DNA of 38,420 bases, taken from NCBI GenBank assembly GCA_001773385.1, contig MEWJ01000057.1, positions 1 through 38,420 of the forward strand, in the 5' to 3' direction. The first letter of the stretch is position 1. Each line of letters begins with the position of its first letter. Below, in pieces: positions 7,916 through 15,210 of the stretch. Below the pieces are notes generated by a model that did not search any database, was not told where the DNA came from, and saw only the letters and a program-made list of their open reading frames with translations. The position numbers and the translations under genes were made by a program. Source of the DNA: a candidate division WWE3 bacterium RIFOXYD1_FULL_43_17 (GTDB lineage Bacteria; Patescibacteriota; WWE3; UBA101185; UBA10185).

Positions 7916-8460
7916 AAAAAATAGCCGCCGTTACGGATACAACTACACAAAATAAAGGATTTACTCTTGTAGAACTGTTGGTAGTTATTGCGCTTCTTGG
8001 CATATCCGTAGGCGTGACAAACGATATTTTGGTCTCTCTAGTCCGCAGCTACAGTAAGACGCAAATTAAGAACGAGATAGAACAGCAGGCTAACTTTGTC
8101 GGGCTAAAGCTGGAACGGGAACTTAGAAGCGCGGAAAGTGTTGTCCCCCCGACAGTACCTCCCTACACCAGTCGTCTTGTCATTTTGAAAGGTGGCGGGG
8201 TGAGTGTAACGTACGAGTTGGTCGGCGATGTATTAAAAGTTCAAAACCCCACAGGTTCTGCGGCCGTGGCGCTAACGAGTAAGGATGGGGTGAGCGGAGT
8301 TTCGGTTACCTGCGGACTTTCGTCAGGAACAGCTTGTTTTTCGGTCACCGGTTCAGACCCACAGACCGTAGTGATGAACATAAAACTTCAGGCAGTAAAA
8401 GGAAACGCCAAAGAATATTCCGAAATCGTCAACGCCATAACAATAAGAAAAAGCTACTAA
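7912..8460 (+). CDS. PilW/GspJ-like minor pilin
   Basis: A 182-residue prepilin with leader ending NKG before FTLVELLVVIALLGI, Glu+5 present. After the helix is a long amphipathic segment (QIKNEIEQQANFVGLKLERELRSA), as in PilW/GspJ proteins, then a beta-rich domain with two cysteines. It overlaps the upstream PilV-like gene by four bases and is followed after 11 bases by the second PilX-like gene. The order PilV-PilW-PilX matches the minor-pilin priming complex of other type IV pili. Confidence 0.8.
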   Translation: MKKIAAVTDTTTQNKGFTLVELLVVIALLGISVGVTNDILVSLVRSYSKTQIKNEIEQQANFVGLKLERELRSAESVVPPTVPPYTSRLVILKGGGVSVTYELVGDVLKVQNPTGSAAVALTSKDGVSGVSVTCGLSSGTACFSVTGSDPQTVVMNIKLQAVKGNAKEYSEIVNAITIRKSY

Positions 8461-8471
8461 ACCGGGGGATT

Positions 8472-9293
8472 ATGAAAATATTGCCTATACACAAAGACAA
8501 TTCAGGACAGACGCTTATAGCGATAGTTTTTTTGATGATCGTCGCAACAACGATCGGTGTGACAATATCTAACCGTTTTATAAGCACTTTAAGGGGACTG
8601 GTAAGGACAGACGACAGCGTAAAAGCTCTCAAGGCTGCAGAAGCATTGGTTGAACGTCTGCTCATAGTTCCCAACGAAACGCTGGAAGGTTACATAGCGT
8701 TCGGAAATTGCGGGAGTGTTTGTAACTACACTATCACGGAGCCTAACGGTAATGTAGTCAGTGCGGATGTGACGTTAGCCTACTCCGGAAATACTGCCGA
8801 CCCCTTTTCCCTTAATTTAGCACCCGGCGAAGCAGGACAGGTAAACCTGGCCGGATACGGCACAGGATCTTCCGTTGACGTCTGCTGGAACGGCGCCGCA
8901 TCTATTCACGCGGCGTACATTTATGAAGAAGGCGGCGTGACAAAAATTGCGTCATACGCCGTAAACTCAGTGTCCTCACCATATAATGACAACGGCTTTG
9001 ATTTTGCAGTAGCCGGCAACGGATTTCCGAATTGTTTTTCAGTGAACACAATCTTTACCCCGAAATTTTTACGGTTGCGCCCCTACTATGAAGCAGGGGG
9101 CATTTATGTGGTTCCGGCCATCGGGCAGACTATACCAAGGCAGGGGATAATAATGGACGCGCACGGGTATTCCGGAGAATCCGCAAAACACATCATAGTT
9201 CTTAAAACCGACCCAATGGCCCCGTCATTTTTTGATTATGCCCTGCTTCAGACAGGGGGAACTTCGGATCTTACCAACAGCTACGCACAATAA
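8472..9293 (+). CDS. PilX-like pilus assembly protein (paralog B)
   Basis: A 273-residue protein. The ATG at 8472 is chosen because it gives a short leader, NSGQ, then a hydrophobic helix (about residues 12-35); the in-frame ATG at 8334 lies inside the previous gene. It has four cysteines. It shares an (I/V)CW motif, PNCF, and a C-terminal AP-x-FFDYA segment with the protein at 4225, so the two are paralogs bracketing the pilin genes. Expected role: minor component of the pilus priming complex. A GGGGG run just upstream could act as a short SD. Confidence 0.65.
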   Translation: MKILPIHKDNSGQTLIAIVFLMIVATTIGVTISNRFISTLRGLVRTDDSVKALKAAEALVERLLIVPNETLEGYIAFGNCGSVCNYTITEPNGNVVSADVTLAYSGNTADPFSLNLAPGEAGQVNLAGYGTGSSVDVCWNGAASIHAAYIYEEGGVTKIASYAVNSVSSPYNDNGFDFAVAGNGFPNCFSVNTIFTPKFLRLRPYYEAGGIYVVPAIGQTIPRQGIIMDAHGYSGESAKHIIVLKTDPMAPSFFDYALLQTGGTSDLTNSYAQ

Positions 9294-9323
9294 CGCTTGC
9301 AGCCGTAAGATAAGCGCAAAATC

Positions 9324-9356
9324 AGGCTTGTCTGAGCCTTGAAAGGATAGTAGAAT
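9324..9356 (+). promoter_or_regulatory. pilM promoter with inverted repeat over the -35
   Basis: TTGTCT (9328-9333), a 17-base spacer and TAGAAT (9351-9356), ending six bases before ATG 9363 (leaderless geometry). The -35 sits between the arms of an inverted repeat, AGGCT (9324-9328) and AGCCT (9335-9339), a possible operator. Confidence 0.55.
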
Positions 9357-9362
9357 TTTAGT

Positions 9363-10394
9363 ATGCCCATCGTAGGTTTAAATTTTGGAAGAAGCACATT
9401 TAGAGCTGTAGAACTGGATAAACGCAAGGAAGGATTGATAGTTTCCAACATCGGTACATACGAAAACCCTAAAATTAACTTTTTATCCGATAAAAATGAG
9501 GATATGGACTCGATTGCCGAGCATATTGCCGAGTTTTTTAAAGAAATGGGGTTCGGGACCTCCCACGTGGTTATGGGACTTGATGAGAGCCAGGTGTTTA
9601 TGCGTGTCATAAAAGTTCCGGTGATGAGCGACAAAGAGCTTAAAAGTGCTGTCAGATACGAAGCGGAACAATACATTCCCCTGCCCCTCGATCAGATAAA
9701 TCTTTCCTACCAAAGACTGGATCCCGATCTTACTGAGAAGGACAAAATAAATGTCCAGGTGGTTGCCGCCAAAAAAGATGTACTCGAAAGGTATGTGGCT
9801 ATCGCCAAGAAAGCAAAACTCGTTCCCTATGCGATAGAGCCGGAGACCATAGCGTTGGGTAGAGTCTTGGGCGACTCCTCCGCCGCTCCTCTTGGAACCA
9901 TAGTGATGGATATGGGATTTTCAGGCTCGATAATTGTTGTTACTTACGGAGGTGCGGTAAGGTTTACAAGAACTATTCCGGTGGGTGGGGACATAATTAC
10001 AAAAGCAATCCAACAGGAACTTAATCTGGATATTCAACAGGCCGAAGAATACAAAAAGGTTTATGGAATGGACCCAATGCAGGCAGAAGGCAAGATATTT
10101 AATGTCATCAGGCCGGTAATGGACAACTTAATTCTCGAAATAAAAAGAGCAACTGTATTCTTCACAAAGCATAATAGCTCTGCTAACATTAAGAGGTTGA
10201 TACTGACCGGAGGAACTGCCCTAATGCCCGAACTTTTAACTTACATAGCAAAAAATGTTGATTTTGAAGTACAGCTTGCCAATCCATTGGCAAACTTCCA
10301 ACTTTCACCAAAATTAGAACCAAGAAGAAAGGATCTCAGCCTGGACGGCCCGATGTACTCTACTGCTGTCGGTTTGGCCTTGAGGGAGGTTTAA
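9363..10394 (+). CDS. pilM: PilM, actin-like type IV pilus assembly ATPase
   Basis: A 343-residue protein of the PilM/FtsA-like fold. The N-terminal VGLNFGRSTFRAVEL is the phosphate-1 loop; KVPVMSDKELKSAVRYEAEQYIPLP is the highly conserved PilM segment; VMDMGFSGSIIVV is the phosphate-2 region and LTGGTALMPEL the adenosine loop. It sits on the cytoplasmic side of the inner membrane and binds the PilN N-terminal motif. It is followed directly by pilN (no gap) and pilO. No SD is seen; the start is set by the conserved N-terminus and the promoter. Confidence 0.93.
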   Translation: MPIVGLNFGRSTFRAVELDKRKEGLIVSNIGTYENPKINFLSDKNEDMDSIAEHIAEFFKEMGFGTSHVVMGLDESQVFMRVIKVPVMSDKELKSAVRYEAEQYIPLPLDQINLSYQRLDPDLTEKDKINVQVVAAKKDVLERYVAIAKKAKLVPYAIEPETIALGRVLGDSSAAPLGTIVMDMGFSGSIIVVTYGGAVRFTRTIPVGGDIITKAIQQELNLDIQQAEEYKKVYGMDPMQAEGKIFNVIRPVMDNLILEIKRATVFFTKHNSSANIKRLILTGGTALMPELLTYIAKNVDFEVQLANPLANFQLSPKLEPRRKDLSLDGPMYSTAVGLALREV

Positions 10395-10970
10395 ATGGAA
10401 AATATTAACCTTATTCCACAGGAAGAAATACAGTATCAGGCTAAGGGTAAGGCTGTAAAAGGCACAACAGTATTTTTCATTTTGTTGACCGTCGCGGCTC
10501 TTGGTGTCTCAGGGTATCTTTACTACACGCACTCTGAAATTTCTACAAAGGCGGCTGACGTAGCCAACCAGATAGAGAGCCAGAGAGCAAAAATAAAATC
10601 CCTCTCCGCAACCGAAGTAATCGTCAGAAACCTGGATAAAAAATACAACTCTATCTCGAAACTAATCGCAGAGCGTCCCCACTACTCCCGTCTACTTGCT
10701 GAACTTCAGGTGAGACAGCCGGAAGGTGTGAGAATTGAGTCCATGGACATAAAGGACGGAATCGTAAACTACACTGGTGACGCGGATAATTACATCTTGA
10801 TCGCCAATTTTATAAATAGTCTATTAAATAAGGATTTTCCGGGAGGTGACCCGGAACTAAAGGATTTGTTCACCGAGGTGAAGCTTAATTCCGTCACTCT
10901 CGACCAGAATAAAAGCACCGTAAGATTCTTTATTGTAGTCAACTACGACACAACAAAAATAAAATTATGA
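10395..10970 (+). CDS. pilN: PilN, inner-membrane pilus alignment protein
   Basis: A 191-residue protein with the diagnostic cytoplasmic motif NINLIP at residues 3-8, which in characterised systems inserts into PilM. One transmembrane helix follows (about 24-44), then a coiled-coil region (about 50-95) and an alpha/beta domain. It starts immediately after the pilM stop and overlaps pilO by four bases (ATGA), so the three proteins should be made in fixed ratio. It links cytoplasmic PilM to extracytoplasmic PilO. Confidence 0.9.
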   Translation: MENINLIPQEEIQYQAKGKAVKGTTVFFILLTVAALGVSGYLYYTHSEISTKAADVANQIESQRAKIKSLSATEVIVRNLDKKYNSISKLIAERPHYSRLLAELQVRQPEGVRIESMDIKDGIVNYTGDADNYILIANFINSLLNKDFPGGDPELKDLFTEVKLNSVTLDQNKSTVRFFIVVNYDTTKIKL

Positions 10971-11836
10971 ACGAAGAAAATATAGAAAATAAAATTAAGG
11001 AATTAAACCTAAGCGCAATTAAAGATGTAATTGTGGATTTTGTATTTCCGATTATCGGTTTGGGTATTACAGTTGTGTTGTTCTTTGTCTACATCAAACC
11101 TACCTACGCCAAAGTTAATGAACTTAAACAACAGGTGACTGAACGAACTGCGGTGCTGGAAGTTTTAAACACCAAAGCTGCGGCCCTTACAAAAATGAAA
11201 GACTTTAACACGGTTTTGGAAGAAAATGCCAGCCTGGTGGAAAGATTGTATGTTTCGGAGTCAAACGTTCCTCAACTTCTCGACCAGGTTCATCAAATCG
11301 CAACTAACGCAGGAATGTCCGTGGACCGTTTGAATTATTCTTACTCCGGAGGAACAACAGGTGCGAACGCTGATGCTATCGCAGATCAAAGGAAAGAAGA
11401 TATTAGCGGGGTTGTTAATGTTGCTGCGACGGTAACCGGTTCTTATGAGCAGATGGTCGTGTTCATGCAGGAAATTGAGAAGGCAGCGAGAATTGCCTAC
11501 GTCACCACTTTCAGATTTGGGAAAGATTCAAATATAAGTGCTGATACTTTGATAAACGTAAATGTAAATGTTGACTCACCCTACATGTATGTACAATCTA
11601 TCGCCGTGACCGATGATCCTATTACTTTGGATATTACTTCACCGGCTTTTGTCGCGTTCATGAACAGTGTGAAAGATTACAAATATTACGAATTTCTTAA
11701 CCCCGATATAGTCACTACCGAAGAAGTTGAAACCACGGAAACAGCTGTTCCTGCAGGAGAAACTTCTGAGCAACCACTTGTGGAACAACCGGCCGTAGAA
11801 CAACCTGATGAGCCAGAGACACCGTTTGACTTGTAA
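10967..11836 (+). CDS. pilO: PilO, inner-membrane pilus alignment protein
   Basis: A 289-residue protein with one transmembrane helix (about 24-44), then a coiled coil (VNELKQQVTERTAVLEVL region) and a ferredoxin-like domain, the PilO plan. The C-terminus (about 250-289) is an acidic, Pro/Glu/Thr-rich tail not typical of PilO. It overlaps pilN by four bases. It ends 14 bases from the stop of convergent trmD with no clear terminator. No pilP or pilQ follows, as expected for a cell envelope without an outer membrane. Confidence 0.85.
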   Translation: MNEENIENKIKELNLSAIKDVIVDFVFPIIGLGITVVLFFVYIKPTYAKVNELKQQVTERTAVLEVLNTKAAALTKMKDFNTVLEENASLVERLYVSESNVPQLLDQVHQIATNAGMSVDRLNYSYSGGTTGANADAIADQRKEDISGVVNVAATVTGSYEQMVVFMQEIEKAARIAYVTTFRFGKDSNISADTLINVNVNVDSPYMYVQSIAVTDDPITLDITSPAFVAFMNSVKDYKYYEFLNPDIVTTEEVETTETAVPAGETSEQPLVEQPAVEQPDEPETPFDL

Positions 11837-11850
11837 AAATCTCTGAAAAA

Positions 11851-12519
11851 TTACGCGTCCGGAGAATTATCCTTTTTCCACTTCTCTATCTCTTTGTGAT
11901 TGCCTGAAAGTAAAACATCCGGAACCTTTTTCCCTTTGAATATTTCCGGCCTTGTGTATTGTGGATATTCTAAACTTCCGTTAGAAAATGATTCGTTTGT
12001 TACGGCGTCTTCTTTTTCTATGACCTGTGGTAACAGTCTGGTGACGCTTTCCAGTATCGTTAATGCCGGTACTTCCCCGCCCGAAAGAACATAGTCCCCG
12101 ATACTTATGATGTCGGTAACATAATTTTCTTCTACTCTGGCGTCAACTCCTTCGTATCTCCCGCATATTAAAGTGACTTCTCGCGCTTTAGTTAATTCTT
12201 CCGCGTATTTTTGATTATATTTTTTGCCGCGGGGTGACAGCAATATCACGCGGGTGCCCCCTTTTTTTATTGTGTCCTCAGGCGACTCTCCGTGAATATC
12301 GTTTAGTGCATCGTAGATAGGTTGAGGCATAAGCAACATTCCGGTGCCCCCTCCAAATGGTTTATCGTCGACAGTTCCTCTTTTGTCGAGGGCATAATCT
12401 CTGAGGTTCCACAGCTTGTATTCGGCTGCGTTTTTTTCCACTGCCCTTTTGAAAGGTAAAAATTCTAAATGAGGTTGTATAAGTTCGGGAAATAAAGTGA
12501 GAACGTTAAATCTGATCAT
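11851..12519 (-). CDS. trmD: tRNA (guanine-N1)-methyltransferase TrmD
   Basis: A 222-residue SPOUT methyltransferase that methylates G37 of tRNAs to prevent +1 frameshifting. Conserved features: FNVLTLFPE at the N-terminus, DDKPFGGGTGMLL, LICGRYEGVDARVEE and IGDYVLSGGEVPA, the last two forming the AdoMet-binding knot, then PQYTRPEIF. It overlaps khpA by 14 bases. The order rpsP-khpA-trmD is the classical one, but rimM, usually between khpA and trmD, and rplS, usually after trmD, are absent here. Confidence 0.97.
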   Translation of the reverse strand: MIRFNVLTLFPELIQPHLEFLPFKRAVEKNAAEYKLWNLRDYALDKRGTVDDKPFGGGTGMLLMPQPIYDALNDIHGESPEDTIKKGGTRVILLSPRGKKYNQKYAEELTKAREVTLICGRYEGVDARVEENYVTDIISIGDYVLSGGEVPALTILESVTRLLPQVIEKEDAVTNESFSNGSLEYPQYTRPEIFKGKKVPDVLLSGNHKEIEKWKKDNSPDA

Positions 12520-12748
12520 CTTCTTTTATGTTAACACTTATTCTTATGTCGTCTTTGATTGCTTTAGCCTTGGCCATGTTTCTGATACTTTTGATGTTTC
12601 TTCCTTCTTTGCCTATTAATGTTCCCATGTCTTCTTTGGCCGCTGAAATTGTGTAAACAAAGACACCTTCTTCGTTAATCTCTTCAACTTCGATAGCTTC
12701 GGGTTTGGATACTATTTGTCGGACAATGTAAATTATGAAGTCTTTCAT
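12506..12748 (-). CDS. khpA: KH-domain RNA-binding protein KhpA
   Basis: An 80-residue protein consisting of one KH domain, with the GxxG loop as GKEG in LIGKEGRNIKSIRNMAKAKA. Homologs (YlqC/KhpA) bind RNA, often with KhpB. It lies one base after the rpsP stop and overlaps trmD, the expected position in this operon. Confidence 0.93.
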   Translation of the reverse strand: MKDFIIYIVRQIVSKPEAIEVEEINEEGVFVYTISAAKEDMGTLIGKEGRNIKSIRNMAKAKAIKDDIRISVNIKEDDQI

Positions 12749-12749
12749 A

Positions 12750-13112
12750 TTAAGCCTGTTCGGGGGTTTCTTCGGTAGCTGGTGCAGTCTCTTCGGTTAC
12801 AGATTTTTCTTCTTTGACTTCTTTTTCTGTACCTTTTTCTGCAGTTTCTTCTTTACCGGGCCTGTATTTTGTGTATTCGTATTTTCCTTCTACAATTCTT
12901 TTCACTGCGTCCGATACAATTGCGCCCTTTGATATCCAATCCTGGAATTTTTTCTTGTCGTAGTCAAATGATGCGGGGGTTGTTGACGGATTATAATATC
13001 CGATCAAATCCAAATATTTACCGTCTCTTTTGGTTCTGGTTTGCGTAGCCACCATTCTGTAAGATGGTAAATTTTTTCGCCCTGTTCTTGTTAATCTGAT
13101 TGTTACCGACAT
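12750..13112 (-). CDS. rpsP: 30S ribosomal protein S16 with acidic tail
   Basis: A 120-residue protein. The first 80 or so residues are a standard S16 (IRLTRTGRKNLPSYRMV, YLDLIGYYNP, and a region ending SDAVKRIVEGK). Residues about 88-120 form a low-complexity Glu/Thr/Lys tail, probably disordered. S16 binds 16S rRNA early in 30S assembly. It is first gene of the rpsP-khpA-trmD unit and has its own promoter with a predicted leader of only a few bases. Confidence 0.96.
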   Translation of the reverse strand: MSVTIRLTRTGRKNLPSYRMVATQTRTKRDGKYLDLIGYYNPSTTPASFDYDKKKFQDWISKGAIVSDAVKRIVEGKYEYTKYRPGKEETAEKGTEKEVKEEKSVTEETAPATEETPEQA

Positions 13113-13121
13113 AACTGGTTG

Positions 13122-13150
13122 ATTTTAGCAGATGGGGTTGGGGTTGTCTA
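13122..13150 (-). promoter_or_regulatory. rpsP operon promoter
   Basis: Reading on the minus strand: TAGACA (13150-13145), a 17-base spacer that includes an extended -10 TG, then TAAAAT (13127-13122), nine bases before the rpsP ATG. There is no SD, so the leader is predicted at 0-3 bases. Confidence 0.65.
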
Positions 13151-13167
13151 CACCTCAACAATAACCT

Positions 13168-13866
13168 TTAATCGCCTTTTTCCATTCTTTTTAAACCACT
13201 TTCAGCCGCTGCCTGCTCAGCTCTTTGCTTGCTTTTTCCTTCTCCGATGCCCCAACTCTCTTTGCCTATGAAAACACCCATCTTAAAGGTTTTTTCGTGG
13301 TCAGGTCCCCAGGAATCTATTATCTGGTAAACCGGTGTTATGCCGAATTTGTCCTGTGCCATTTCCTGAAATTGGGATTTTGAGTCTTTGAAGATGTCGT
13401 TGTCGACTATGTTGGAAATTTTGGAGAAGAGCTCTTTTTCCAGGAATTGACGGCATATTTCAAGTCCTCTATCAAGGTAAAGGGCACCCAGCACTGCTTC
13501 GAAAGTGTTGGCCAGTATATATTCCCGTTCTCTGCCTCCTGTTGCTTCCTCGCCGTTAGACAGGAGAAGAAGACTGCCATATCCCATCCTTTTAGCTTCC
13601 TGAGCCAGAGAGGATGTGCATACTACCGATGAGCGGTAGTTTGTCATTTCTCCCTCGGGAGCTTCGGGGTAGGTTTTGTAGAGAAATTCGCTGGATAGAA
13701 GCTGAAGTACGGCGTCCCCCAAAAATTCCAGCCTTTCGTTAGAAGGGTTTTCGCATTCGTGGTGTTCGTTTAAGTACGAGCGGTGAGTAAAGGCTGTTTT
13801 AAACAGATTTTCATCATCCAGGTCCGGACCTAATATTTGTTTTGTTTTATCGAAATCAAACGGCAT
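13168..13866 (-). CDS. rnc: Ribonuclease III
   Basis: A 232-residue double-strand-specific endoribonuclease. The signature NERLEFLGD is at residues 43-51. The second acidic cluster reads ANTFEA (N120, E123), where an Asp is more usual at the first position. A C-terminal dsRNA-binding domain (about 155-230) has the GEGKSKQRAEQAAA motif. It processes rRNA precursors and structured mRNAs. It lies downstream of the ACP-like gene, echoing the common acpP-rnc neighbourhood. A 6-bp inverted repeat (13883-13888 with 13913-13918) lies in the 69-base gap before it. Confidence 0.95.
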   Translation of the reverse strand: MPFDFDKTKQILGPDLDDENLFKTAFTHRSYLNEHHECENPSNERLEFLGDAVLQLLSSEFLYKTYPEAPEGEMTNYRSSVVCTSSLAQEAKRMGYGSLLLLSNGEEATGGREREYILANTFEAVLGALYLDRGLEICRQFLEKELFSKISNIVDNDIFKDSKSQFQEMAQDKFGITPVYQIIDSWGPDHEKTFKMGVFIGKESWGIGEGKSKQRAEQAAAESGLKRMEKGD

Positions 13867-13935
13867 TATCTACTTTTCCGTGCCCGTGCCGAACTTTCTC
13901 CGCGACACCCGTCACGGGTAAAATACGGCCGGATA

Positions 13936-14172
13936 CTAATCAATTTTCTCACTAAGCAGGTCTATTAAATCCTGCACTGTTACAATGTTTTCCTGCTCAG
14001 ACACCAGCTCTACCTGAAACATTTCTTCAAGTTCGGAAAGTATCTCGAGAAGCTCCATTTCACCTACGTTAAGATCGTCCTCGAAAAACGAGCTTTCGTG
14101 TATTTCAGAGGGAGAGACGCCCGCTTTTTCCTCTATAACCTTTTTAGTTTTTGCAAAATATTCGCTATTCAT
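13936..14172 (-). CDS. Acyl carrier protein-like, lacks phosphopantetheine serine
   Basis: A 78-residue acidic four-helix protein with ACP-like pattern: VIEEKAGVSPSEI in helix 1, FFEDDL before helix 2, LSELEEMFQVEL, and VTVQDLIDLL in the last helix. Where ACP has D-S-L, this protein has D33-L-N-V-G-E38-M, so Glu (or Gly) replaces the Ser that carries 4'-phosphopantetheine. It overlaps nusB by eight bases and precedes rnc, the usual acpP position. It may be a structural or regulatory remnant in an organism without fatty acid synthesis, or a protein-binding adaptor. ACP homology probable; ordinary acyl carrier function unlikely. Confidence 0.7.
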   Translation of the reverse strand: MNSEYFAKTKKVIEEKAGVSPSEIHESSFFEDDLNVGEMELLEILSELEEMFQVELVSEQENIVTVQDLIDLLSEKID

Positions 14173-14602
14173 CTTTTTTCTCCAAATAAATTCCTATAAC
14201 TGTGCCGAGAACCCCGTTCACAAATTTGTGTGAAGTGTCGTTCCCGAACTCTTTGGCCAGTTCGACGGCTTCGTCCACCACAACCTTGACCGGTGCCTTT
14301 TTACCGAACAGCAACTCAAAGACCGCAATTCTGAGTACTACTAAATCAACTTTGGCTATTTTGTCAATAGGCCACTCCGGCGCACTTTCTTCGATTACCT
14401 TATCTATCTCGTTAATATGGGATTTGACACCCTCAAAAATGTACTCAGTCAGCTCGGTGTCTTGTTCACCCGGCTGTTCTTCCAAAAGGTCTTTTGACAA
14501 CATAATTGCGTCCGTTTTATCGGTTTCCGTAAACAGCCAGCAAAAAATAGAGGTCAAAGCTAGTTTTCTGGAAGTGTGCCTCGGATCCGCGAAAGATTTC
14601 AT
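14165..14602 (-). CDS. nusB: Transcription antitermination factor NusB
   Basis: A 145-residue all-alpha RNA-binding protein that with NusE/S10 binds boxA in rRNA leaders. Conserved features: R-x-LALTSIFCWLF near the N-terminus, IDKVIEESAPEWPIDKIAKVDLVVLRIAVFEL in the middle (one of the most conserved parts of the family), and VKVVVDEAVELAKEFG then KFVNGVLG near the end. It has its own -10 box exactly six bases before the ATG. Confidence 0.94.
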   Translation of the reverse strand: MKSFADPRHTSRKLALTSIFCWLFTETDKTDAIMLSKDLLEEQPGEQDTELTEYIFEGVKSHINEIDKVIEESAPEWPIDKIAKVDLVVLRIAVFELLFGKKAPVKVVVDEAVELAKEFGNDTSHKFVNGVLGTVIGIYLEKKDE

Positions 14603-14608
14603 TATGTA

Positions 14609-14614
14609 ATTATA
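14609..14614 (-). promoter_or_regulatory. nusB -10 box, leaderless geometry
   Basis: Consensus TATAAT on the minus strand (14614-14609) with six bases (14608-14603) before the ATG. The -35 region is weak and the box lies just after the rpmF coding region. Confidence 0.5.
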
Positions 14615-14623
14615 TCCGAATTA

Positions 14624-14770
14624 TTAAAGCTCGATATACTCTTCAACGTGAGGTCTTTTGTAAGCTTTGTTGTCCGAAGTTTTTACAGCCTGAACGCGCA
14701 CTCTTTTGTAGTGAGCGCCTCTCTTTTTTCTTGTTCTTGATAGAGAATGTTTTCTTTTTGGTACTGCCAT
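14624..14770 (-). CDS. rpmF: 50S ribosomal protein L32
   Basis: A 48-residue L32 starting MAVPKRKHS, with the basic core RTRKKRGAHYKRVRVQ. It lacks the four zinc-ligand cysteines, so it is a C-minus form. The start at 14770 is chosen over an in-frame ATG at 14842 because MAVPKRK is the universal L32 N-terminus and a consensus promoter lies directly before it. Confidence 0.95.
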   Translation of the reverse strand: MAVPKRKHSLSRTRKKRGAHYKRVRVQAVKTSDNKAYKRPHVEEYIEL

Positions 14771-14779
14771 ACAGTGTGA

Positions 14780-14808
14780 AATATAAAGGTTTGAGGCTTT
14801 GCTGTCAA
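14780..14808 (-). promoter_or_regulatory. rpmF promoter
   Basis: On the minus strand TTGACA (14808-14803), a 17-base spacer and TATATT (14785-14780), nine bases before ATG 14770. This is one of the best -35/-10 pairs in the window; no SD follows. Confidence 0.8.
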
Positions 14809-14826
14809 ATAGAATCGATTCCCGAG

Positions 14827-14855
14827 TTGCCAAGACCCCCAAAATATGCTATAAG
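14827..14855 (+). promoter_or_regulatory. Promoter of small orphan gene 14904
   Basis: TTGCCA (14827-14832), a 17-base spacer with an extended -10 TG at 14847-14848, then TATAAG (14850-14855). It leaves a leader of about 42 bases ending in SD AAGGAG (14890-14895). Confidence 0.7.
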
Positions 14856-14903
14856 TTACTTTGCTTTTCCGGAAACCATTGATATCTTAAAGGAGATGTA
14901 CTA

Positions 14904-15128
14904 ATGACCGCAGAACTTGAAATGCAACTTGTAAAAATGGGATGGGAGTTTATGGGTACAATTGTTGGGTCGAGGAAGGTCTATAAAGACAAACAGGGTT
15001 CCTTTCGGATTGTCACAATGGATAACGGCCAGTTTTCCTATGTGATTAAAAGCATTGGCCCCGGTTTCTCGACAAAACAAGATGTTGAAAAATCAGTTCT
15101 TCCGACATCTGTTGCCTGGATTGGTTAA
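14904..15128 (+). CDS. Small hypothetical protein, own transcription unit
   Basis: A 74-residue protein of unknown function, no signal or membrane segment, no cysteine. The pattern GSRKVYKDKQGSFRIVTMDNGQFSYVIKS suggests a small beta-sheet domain. The start is supported by SD AAGGAG eight bases upstream. The gene is a complete isolated unit, with a promoter before it and a strong terminator after it. It lies between rpmF and rsmD, both on the opposite strand. Confidence 0.75.
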   Translation: MTAELEMQLVKMGWEFMGTIVGSRKVYKDKQGSFRIVTMDNGQFSYVIKSIGPGFSTKQDVEKSVLPTSVAWIG

Positions 15129-15166
15129 TCGGTAAGTTTTAGTTGAAAAGCTGGAAAAGCAAAAAG

Positions 15167-15210
15167 GGGTTGTTGAATTACTCGAGTATCAACAACCCTC
15201 TTTCTTTTTT
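15167..15210 (+). terminator. Bidirectional intrinsic terminator
   Basis: GGGTTGTTGA (15167-15176) pairs perfectly with TCAACAACCC (15189-15198), followed by TCTTTCTTTTTT on the plus strand. On the minus strand the same stem is followed by CCTTTTTGC, so it also ends the rsmD transcript, whose stop codon is inside the stem. Confidence 0.9.
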
